Notes under the pieces: generated by a model | Told to the model about the DNA's origin: nothing | Database searches by the model: none | Seen by the model: the letters and a program-made list of their open reading frames with translations, nothing else | Part shown: one piece after another, positions 13,827-20,720 of the stretch | Numbering within the stretch: the stretch's first letter is position 1 | Layout of the letters: every line of letters begins with the position of its first letter | Position numbers and translations under genes: made by a program | IMG/VR virus record: IMGVR_UViG_3300010883_000473 | Coordinates: 1 to 23,847 of that record | Reading direction: 5' to 3' (one strand) | Source: a virus | Length of the DNA stretch: 23,847 nucleotides

Positions 13827-15346
13827 TGCCCGTTGCACCAGGATACCTTCGCCAAAGTGGATTACCCAAGTCAAGCGGTCAGCGCGGTCTTCCGTCTGTT
13901 CAGGTAAACGACAGCATCGGCCAGTCCCTCACTCAGGCTGGCGGCTTCATGGGTGCCATTAGCGACCAGATGAGGGAAATACAGTCGGGCAGTGACCTGT
14001 CTCAGGCACAAGTTAACGCCACCCTCAAACTTTCAAAACTTGAAACGTCAATGTCCACAATGGATGGGTCGCCTGACGTTATCAACGAACACTTCGCAAA
14101 CAATAAAGAAATCATATTTGAGGAAGCCGCATCTCACATTGCCGACCCACGGGTTCGCAAGAAATTTGCTGATAACTATGGTGTGTTGTCGGCGCAGTCT
14201 CAGGTAAAGATTCAGTCTGCCGGCGTGAAGCGTAAATTTGACCGTGCAGAGGGCGACCTTCACATTGCATTGGATCAGTATGCCCGTGGCATTGCAATGG
14301 TCAAGGGTAAGCCCACCAAGGTCGATGTAGACACGGCAATGCGAATGGGCCTTGCCGACATCGACCGTGCCGTCAAGAGCGGCGTTATCAAGGCAGATGT
14401 CGCAGCCAAGAGGGCAATCAAGTATGTAACACACCTGGCAGACAACGCCGTTGTCGGTTGGCTAAATGATCCAGCGGGAGGGACAACCCGTTCTAAGTTA
14501 CTGGAAATGGAAGCCGGTAAATTTGCAGACAAAGACATTCAGAAGTATTGGGGGATCATCGGCTCTGATGAACGTAAGAAGGCTGGGTTAATCTCCCGCG
14601 CCATTACGAACATATCCCGTAGCCTCGCCTTCAACGACAAGAAGGATGCGAAGGAAAAGGCTGCATTGGTGACGGCATCAAAGCAATCCTTGCTGGAATA
14701 CTATACAATAGGGACAAGCCAAGACAGGAAACACGCCATTGTAGCAGAGGCTGCTAAAAACCCTGAGTTTAACCCCAATGCTTATAATCAAATGGTAAAG
14801 GACTTGTCTGGCCTCAGTGAGCGATTCGACGACCCAAAAAAGAAGACACAATTACAGTTACGGATAATGAGAACCCCACACGAGGTGACCGACGAAGACA
14901 TCGTTGCCGCTGGGTTTTCTGGCCCGACCACATCCGCTTTTCTTAAACTTAAAAACACTGAAGACAGTGCAAGGACAAAACGTGCCAAGGAGATGCTTTT
15001 AAGGCACCCAGTGTTCATTCCCAAAAACCGGGCCGACAAGCGCACCAACGCCCTTGGCGTGGAACAGGCAGAGGTCTGGACGACAGTCCTTGAAGAGATG
15101 ACTGAAGCCGAAGACAAGGGAAAGTCTTACGACCCCGTTGCCCGCACCAAGGAACTGATTAAAGAATTTGAAGAAAAGGGCAAGACCCCGGATGGAGAAA
15201 AAGCCACTGCTCAAACCGAATTGCGTAATTTGGGTATCACTAAGGCAGAAGATGTGGAAGTGTGGATTACCAAGAACATAACAGAGTACAAGTTGACCAC
15301 GTCCAGAGTTAACCAAATCAGGGCGTGGGGAGCAAAGGCATTTTAA
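13826..15346 (+). CDS. Internal virion protein / ejection protein, 506 aa (gp15-position)
   Basis: The ATG overlaps the previous stop by one base (TAATG). The product is helical and highly charged, with many Lys/Glu/Asp, no signal peptide and no clear enzymatic motif. It contains an N-terminal Pro/Gly tail (about residues 1-25), a long helical middle (LSQAQVNATLKLSKLETSM, HIADPRVRKKFADNYG, IHPADVAAK-type segments) and a charged C-terminus with EEMTEAEDKGKSYDPVA and ITEYKLTTSRVNQIRAWGA. Length and helix content fit the gp15-like central ejection protein, shorter than T7 gp15 (747 aa). The only evidence is context and composition, so function is inferred. The stop overlaps the next start. Confidence 0.65.
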   Translation: MPVAPGYLRQSGLPKSSGQRGLPSVQVNDSIGQSLTQAGGFMGAISDQMREIQSGSDLSQAQVNATLKLSKLETSMSTMDGSPDVINEHFANNKEIIFEEAASHIADPRVRKKFADNYGVLSAQSQVKIQSAGVKRKFDRAEGDLHIALDQYARGIAMVKGKPTKVDVDTAMRMGLADIDRAVKSGVIKADVAAKRAIKYVTHLADNAVVGWLNDPAGGTTRSKLLEMEAGKFADKDIQKYWGIIGSDERKKAGLISRAITNISRSLAFNDKKDAKEKAALVTASKQSLLEYYTIGTSQDRKHAIVAEAAKNPEFNPNAYNQMVKDLSGLSERFDDPKKKTQLQLRIMRTPHEVTDEDIVAAGFSGPTTSAFLKLKNTEDSARTKRAKEMLLRHPVFIPKNRADKRTNALGVEQAEVWTTVLEEMTEAEDKGKSYDPVARTKELIKEFEEKGKTPDGEKATAQTELRNLGITKAEDVEVWITKNITEYKLTTSRVNQIRAWGAKAF

Positions 15347-17742
15347 TGGCAGATCTTGACGATTCCTACGGTGCTACTTTAGCCCTAAACGACAACCCCC
15401 CGCCGCTTGACCCCATCAGCGCACCTGCGACAGATGACGGCCCCAGCTTACCAGAGGGCGGCACTGTGCCTGGTGCCTCATATAGGTATGACCCTGCGAC
15501 CCACTCCATTGTCGCTGTCCCTGACATTGCATCCATGCTGCGTCCGGCAAAGATTGCATCTGATGGCAAGCAAGGGTCTGCTCCGGCACCGTATGGCGTT
15601 GGCAACTATCTCGATAATGTTGCGACAACTGTCGGCGACATTCCGGGGATGGTTATGAGGGGCGGTGCAACGGGCATTGCAGAACTCTTATATTCGTCTG
15701 GGATATTGGACAAATCACAAGTCACCAAGGCCCGTGAATTTTTAAAGACGTTATCGGAAAAGGCAAAAGACGAAGGCGTAAACCCCGTTGTCAATGCCAT
15801 TGGTGAGGGTGTGGGACAGTTCCTCCCCGCGTTTCTCCCCGTATTTTACGGTTTACGTGCATTACAGGTCATTAACCTGGGGCGCATCGGTGCCAGTCTT
15901 ATTGCAGAGGCCGTCAGTGGGGCGTTTTCGTTTAACCCCGATGAACCAAACATCGCCAAAATAGCACTGGAACACGTTGACCAAAAGGAACTGCTTGGCG
16001 TTGTCACGAAGTTGATGGCGACAGACCCTGCCGATGGTGACGCAATAAACCGCATACGCAACGGCATCCAGGATATGGCCATCGTTGGTGCGTTTGACGG
16101 CTTGGTTCACGCTGTTCCGAAGGCTTGGGCAGCGGCGAGGGGTCGTGTGGCAGAAGGCAAGTCGCCTATTCAAATGGGTGGCAGTATCGAGAATGTCGGC
16201 CCTGGGGGGAAGGTGCCGGGGGATCCTGTGGATCTTTTATTCAGAACCTATTATGGGGGAGCAAATCTCACCCCATCAGCGTCAAAAAAGATAAAAAAGA
16301 TAATGAGTGAGGCTGGAGGAAAAACTTGGAAGGAGATGGAAGCAGCCCTTCTTTCCAATGACGGGTTGAAAAATCGGATTAGAGATGTTGTGTCTGGGGT
16401 GAAAGAAACCCGATCAAAGGGGAGGTGGCCGGCCAAGATTGACCTTACAACAGTCGATGGGGTGTTTTCCGCGTTGCGACAAAAACTTGGAGCAACATTC
16501 GATGGCAAGGGGTCGAATTCGAAGTATATGCACACGGCTGATGGCACAGCGTACCGGGTCAGCGACCACAAGTCTGCCACAAGGAGATCCGACCAGTCGG
16601 ATCTGTTTATCGAGGTCTACCCAGAAGATGATGGCATGAAGATTGTTGCTGGTGATAATGAAGTGATGCTCCCCTGGGGCAGCAAGGAACTGACGAGCAG
16701 GGATGGGCTGCAAAAAATAATTGACGCTATCCAACCGACTGGGGGTAAGGTTCCGGGGGAGCGTAGGGGTATTCAGTTCCCCCGTGAAAAAACAGATACT
16801 AATTTACGTGCGCGGAATCTTCGTCGGATCTCAATGGAGGTCGATCCTGGCGAAGGATCCCCCTGGGCCGCTAAGTACGGCAAGGCATACGGCGCCCTGG
16901 AAGAGAGTGACAAGTATCTCATCAATGAATCGGTGACCGCGAAAGCAATCGAAATCGCCAGTCGTCGTGAAGGCATTACTCTAACCGGCAATGTCCACGG
17001 TACTGGTGGCTGGGAACTGTACCAAAACCCGACGACCGTGCAGCAGACTTTTGCGTCGAAGGAAGCCGCAACTAGAACAGCCGCCCGACTGGGACTTATG
17101 CTTAATCAGACAGAAGTTTGGGTAAATTCTGCCAAACCATTGACTAAAAACCCCACACATTACGGGATCGACATCATTGAGGGCGGCACAAGTAATTTGC
17201 GTGACAGCAACAAATTGCGTGAATTGTTCACCCGCATAACCGAAGCCGACCCATCCGGTATGGTTCGCGGTTACCAGCCCGTGGAGTTCGATAACGGGGC
17301 CATCGGCATCCGTATTATTATTGATAAGGATACGATGAAAGGCTTTTCAAAGGCCAACAAGACTAACCTTAATGTTGCGGGGGACACGGTGAAGAACTTT
17401 TTCGATAAAACAATGAATGACATTGTGTCAAAACTTGACTATGATGTTCGTCTCGATTTGCAGGAGATTGAATTAACCAAATTGCGGAACGATTGGAAGG
17501 AGCATCCCAATGGGCAAGGTTTTAAGTCGTACCTACATAACAAGGCCGGAACAGATGCGAACGCTGAAGGCGGGACCGCTTTCGATCTTGATGGGCAGGA
17601 ACTTGAGAAATACTTCTCAGGACTCCTCAGAGGACTCCTCAGAGGCTCCAAAGGCGCAGCCAAAGGCACAGCCAAAGGAAGCACCAAAGGCGCAGCCAAG
17701 GGTAAAATAGCCAAGCCTCGCGCCTCCAAGGGAGGCGGCTGA
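15346..17742 (+). CDS. Large internal virion (ejection) protein, 798 aa, with Lys-Gly tail
   Basis: The start used is ATG 15346, overlapping the previous stop (TAATG) with GGGAG upstream; a GTG at 15325 in frame is less likely. After a Pro-rich N-terminus there is a hydrophobic helical region (about residues 90-195: GNYLDNVATTVGDIPGMVMR, GQFLPAFLPVFYGLRAL, GRIGASLIAEAVSGAF) with a FNPDEPNIAKIALEHV motif found in internal proteins of marine podoviruses. At about 392-430 is KYMHTADGTAYRVSDHKSA, reminiscent of accessory domains of large polyvalent phage proteins. The last 35 residues are KGAA/KGTA/KGST repeats, histone-H1-like and probably DNA-binding. Two adjacent in-frame A_AAA_AAG heptamers lie near residues 314-318. 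It is presumably ejected with the DNA. Confidence 0.65.
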   Translation: MADLDDSYGATLALNDNPPPLDPISAPATDDGPSLPEGGTVPGASYRYDPATHSIVAVPDIASMLRPAKIASDGKQGSAPAPYGVGNYLDNVATTVGDIPGMVMRGGATGIAELLYSSGILDKSQVTKAREFLKTLSEKAKDEGVNPVVNAIGEGVGQFLPAFLPVFYGLRALQVINLGRIGASLIAEAVSGAFSFNPDEPNIAKIALEHVDQKELLGVVTKLMATDPADGDAINRIRNGIQDMAIVGAFDGLVHAVPKAWAAARGRVAEGKSPIQMGGSIENVGPGGKVPGDPVDLLFRTYYGGANLTPSASKKIKKIMSEAGGKTWKEMEAALLSNDGLKNRIRDVVSGVKETRSKGRWPAKIDLTTVDGVFSALRQKLGATFDGKGSNSKYMHTADGTAYRVSDHKSATRRSDQSDLFIEVYPEDDGMKIVAGDNEVMLPWGSKELTSRDGLQKIIDAIQPTGGKVPGERRGIQFPREKTDTNLRARNLRRISMEVDPGEGSPWAAKYGKAYGALEESDKYLINESVTAKAIEIASRREGITLTGNVHGTGGWELYQNPTTVQQTFASKEAATRTAARLGLMLNQTEVWVNSAKPLTKNPTHYGIDIIEGGTSNLRDSNKLRELFTRITEADPSGMVRGYQPVEFDNGAIGIRIIIDKDTMKGFSKANKTNLNVAGDTVKNFFDKTMNDIVSKLDYDVRLDLQEIELTKLRNDWKEHPNGQGFKSYLHNKAGTDANAEGGTAFDLDGQELEKYFSGLLRGLLRGSKGAAKGTAKGSTKGAAKGKIAKPRASKGGG
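17620..17702 (+). repeat. Tandem 12-base repeats encoding the Lys-Gly tail
   Basis: Two perfect 12-base copies of GGACTCCTCAGA (17620-17631 and 17632-17643) encode a duplicated GLLR, followed by four 12-base units beginning AAAGG (about 17650-17700) that encode KGAA, KGTA, KGST and KGAA. The units differ by one or a few bases, as expected of slippage or recent expansion, and the frame is kept. Confidence 0.75.
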
Positions 17743-20720
17743 TGGCGATTGACCAAACTGCTACTATCATTAATCCTCAAGCCTCGACAAATCTGCCGGG
17801 GCTTTTTGATGGGATGATGGCACCCACGACACCCGCTGACGCAACACCTGCGCCTATCACAAACACGGAAGTCCCCGTGCCACCAGAGGCGATCGAGACA
17901 CCCACACCCACTGACGGACCCCCAGAGGGAACGCAGGTCGCAGGGATTGGCGGGATTGGCTCAAAACTGCTTAAAGAGATCCTCGGTAAAACTGGCATGC
18001 CACCCCAAATGGGCAGCAAAACCAAGATGCCAAGTGTCGGCGATGTCATTAAAGACGGCGACCCCGCTGGGTTAATGAATAACCACGTTATCGTCAGAGA
18101 GGCCACCACAGCAGAGGTTGACGAATTTAACAGTCTAATAGGCAAGACAGAGGGTGCGCCCTCCCCCACCTCGGCCCAGAAGGCCCAGGGAATACCTGTC
18201 GCAGAGTTTAACTTAAACAACATCACTGGCCCTGACGAACTCAAGGCAACCATCGACAGCATCTCAGAGATGTGGAAAACACAAGCCCACAAGGCTGGCC
18301 GTGGCAAGATGTCTCAGAAAGAGACAATGAAACTTGCGACAGACATGGGCTTCGACAAGACCGTTGAGAGGCTGCTACGCCGCACTGAGGGTGACGCATT
18401 CAACGCAGAACAGATCACGGCATCCCTACAGGCCATAGCCACATCGGGAATGGAACTCAACAGGCTGGCGAAGATCGCAAGCACGAGTGTTGACAGCCGC
18501 GACCTTCTGAAGTTCCGACAGCACCTCTCGTTCCACAGTGCCTTGCAAATACAGATGAAGGGCGCACAGATTGAAGCTGGTCGCGCACTGGGGGCATTTA
18601 AGATTCCCCACGGCGTTGGCCCTGACGTAGACGTTAAAGCCATCCAAGACCTGATGACAGAATTCGGTGGCGAGAAATCAGTCCGCGACATGGCGAAGTC
18701 ATACCTCGACCTGCCATCAATGGCCCAGAGAAACAAGTTCACTTATGGCGCTTGGGACAAGGTCAAGGGGACATGGTTTGAAGTTTGGATTAATGGCCTT
18801 CTGTCTTCACCGGGTACGCATGTCGTCAACATGACCGGCAACACCATATTCCAGTTGATCCAGATCCCTGAGAAGTTTGGGGCTGGTTTGATCGGGCTTG
18901 CCCGCGAGTCGTTTGGATCTAAGGCAGATCGCGTCTACCTGGGGGAAACGACAGCAGACTTATTCGGCGCGATCCAAGGCTTCGGAGATGGATTACGGAC
19001 ATTTGCCATTGCAATGAAGACGGGCCAGCCCGTGCGTGACGTTGCCTCAAAGATCGAGGGCGCACAGCGTAAGATGATTACTGGAGATAACCTCTTACCG
19101 GATTCTTTGTCGGGAACCCAGAGTGGCGAGATACTCAGTAAGGGCATCGACTACATGGGGACGGTCATTGGCTTACCCGGCAGGGCGTTGATGTCTGAAG
19201 ACGAGTTCTTCAAAGCTGTTGCCTATCGCCGCTCTTTGAATTCCTTGGCGTATCGTAAGGCCACCAAGATGCGCCGTGACGGTGCGACACAGGATCAGAT
19301 TGACGATGCAATGGAAGACATCTTCGCTGGTCGTGACAAAGACATTGTGGCGCAGTCTGAGGAATTTGCCCAGTATGCGACCTTCACCAATCCTGTAACT
19401 GGTGCCACAGGCCAACTCGGCGTTGTCCTTCAGTCAACGGTCCTTGGCCGCATGATGGTTCCGTTTTACAGAACCCCTGTCAACATTTTCAAGGCTGGCG
19501 CAGAGCGTTCACCCTACGGGTTTGTTAGGGCCATTGCCAATGCCAAGGATCCTATTTTGAGGGACACTCTAATTGCCCGTGCGGCAATGGGGACTTCGGT
19601 AATGGCGTGGGCCGGCAGTTCATACGCCGAAGGCAAGTTGACGGGCAGTGGCCCATCTAATGCCACCCTTCGCAAGCAGATGGAAAGCCTTGGCTGGAAA
19701 CGGTGGTCGATGGTTTCCGTTAAGGAAGGCGTGGAGACTCCCCGCTGGTTGCAGGTCGGCCATCAAATGATATTGCACCCCGATGACGTTGAATACGTCA
19801 GCTACGAGCGCATGGAGCCTGTGTCACTGATTCTCGCAATCGCAGCAGACGTCACCGAAAGGTTTCGCTGGCCCACGGCCACACAAGAAGAAGGCGAACA
19901 CATCGTCATGTCTGCAATGGGCACGGTATTTGACTACATGAAGGAACAGACCTTTATGAAGGGGGTTGCAAACATTGCCGATGTTATGTCAATGCGTTCA
20001 GGTGGTGCCCGCCAACAGGGCGTGTCGAGGGTTATCCAATCCTTGGTCGGTTCTCAGATTCCTTATTCGTCATTGCTTGCAAACATCGAGCGGCTGCGCG
20101 ACCCCAAGATGAGTAGCATCATATCTGATCGCAACGAGGCACCAGGTCTACGCGACCTGTATGCCGGCCTAAAGAAGATGGAAGACCGCACACCCTTTGG
20201 CGAACAGAAGGGGCCGTTGCTCAGAGACAGGTTTGGCAATCCCCGCATCTCAAAGAATGCGTCAATCAGGGAGACACTCCTGCCGCCATTCATTGCAGAC
20301 ATATTTGGCGACGACATTAAGAAGATCGAGGCTGACCCAGTGATGGTTGCCGTTGTCTCTGCCGGGGTGCCACTGCAGATGCCAAACCGGAAGATCAAAG
20401 GTGTCCCACTGACGGCTGAAGAATATGATGTTTTGGTAAAGCTGTCGGCCAACCTGCCAGGGAAAGATCCACGCGGAAAGCCATACCCATCATTTTACAC
20501 GGAACTCAAGGAAATCGTAAACAGTAAATCGTTTAAAAACGGGAACAAGGCCGACCAACAAACCCTGATTAAGTCGGTGGACTCAGACTACAAGGCCGAT
20601 GCACTCGACCTCATCCTTTACAGTGAAGACCCAAAGTACGCCATCTCATTTGCTGATTTGCGGGAGAAGGTCGCACATCAACAGAAAATTATTGACAGTG
20701 TCGGGAGACAAATCCAATGA
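17742..20720 (+). CDS. Large internal virion (ejection) protein, 992 aa (gp16-position)
   Basis: The start overlaps the previous stop (TGATG). The first 60 residues are Pro/Thr-rich and disordered. Recognisable patterns of the large internal proteins of podoviruses are FEVWINGLLSSPGTHVVNMT with GNTIFQ (about residues 346-370), ALMSEDEFFKAVAYRRSLN (about 481-499), and FTNPVTGATGQLGVV then MMVPFYRTPVNIFKAGAERS (about 545-592). The C-terminal 300 residues are helical with a basic end. I see no lytic transglycosylase Glu motif or other hydrolase signature, unlike T7 gp16 (1318 aa). It would be the largest ejection protein. The function is inferred from order and motif memory; domain names are not known to me. 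Confidence 0.65.
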   Translation: MAIDQTATIINPQASTNLPGLFDGMMAPTTPADATPAPITNTEVPVPPEAIETPTPTDGPPEGTQVAGIGGIGSKLLKEILGKTGMPPQMGSKTKMPSVGDVIKDGDPAGLMNNHVIVREATTAEVDEFNSLIGKTEGAPSPTSAQKAQGIPVAEFNLNNITGPDELKATIDSISEMWKTQAHKAGRGKMSQKETMKLATDMGFDKTVERLLRRTEGDAFNAEQITASLQAIATSGMELNRLAKIASTSVDSRDLLKFRQHLSFHSALQIQMKGAQIEAGRALGAFKIPHGVGPDVDVKAIQDLMTEFGGEKSVRDMAKSYLDLPSMAQRNKFTYGAWDKVKGTWFEVWINGLLSSPGTHVVNMTGNTIFQLIQIPEKFGAGLIGLARESFGSKADRVYLGETTADLFGAIQGFGDGLRTFAIAMKTGQPVRDVASKIEGAQRKMITGDNLLPDSLSGTQSGEILSKGIDYMGTVIGLPGRALMSEDEFFKAVAYRRSLNSLAYRKATKMRRDGATQDQIDDAMEDIFAGRDKDIVAQSEEFAQYATFTNPVTGATGQLGVVLQSTVLGRMMVPFYRTPVNIFKAGAERSPYGFVRAIANAKDPILRDTLIARAAMGTSVMAWAGSSYAEGKLTGSGPSNATLRKQMESLGWKRWSMVSVKEGVETPRWLQVGHQMILHPDDVEYVSYERMEPVSLILAIAADVTERFRWPTATQEEGEHIVMSAMGTVFDYMKEQTFMKGVANIADVMSMRSGGARQQGVSRVIQSLVGSQIPYSSLLANIERLRDPKMSSIISDRNEAPGLRDLYAGLKKMEDRTPFGEQKGPLLRDRFGNPRISKNASIRETLLPPFIADIFGDDIKKIEADPVMVAVVSAGVPLQMPNRKIKGVPLTAEEYDVLVKLSANLPGKDPRGKPYPSFYTELKEIVNSKSFKNGNKADQQTLIKSVDSDYKADALDLILYSEDPKYAISFADLREKVAHQQKIIDSVGRQIQ

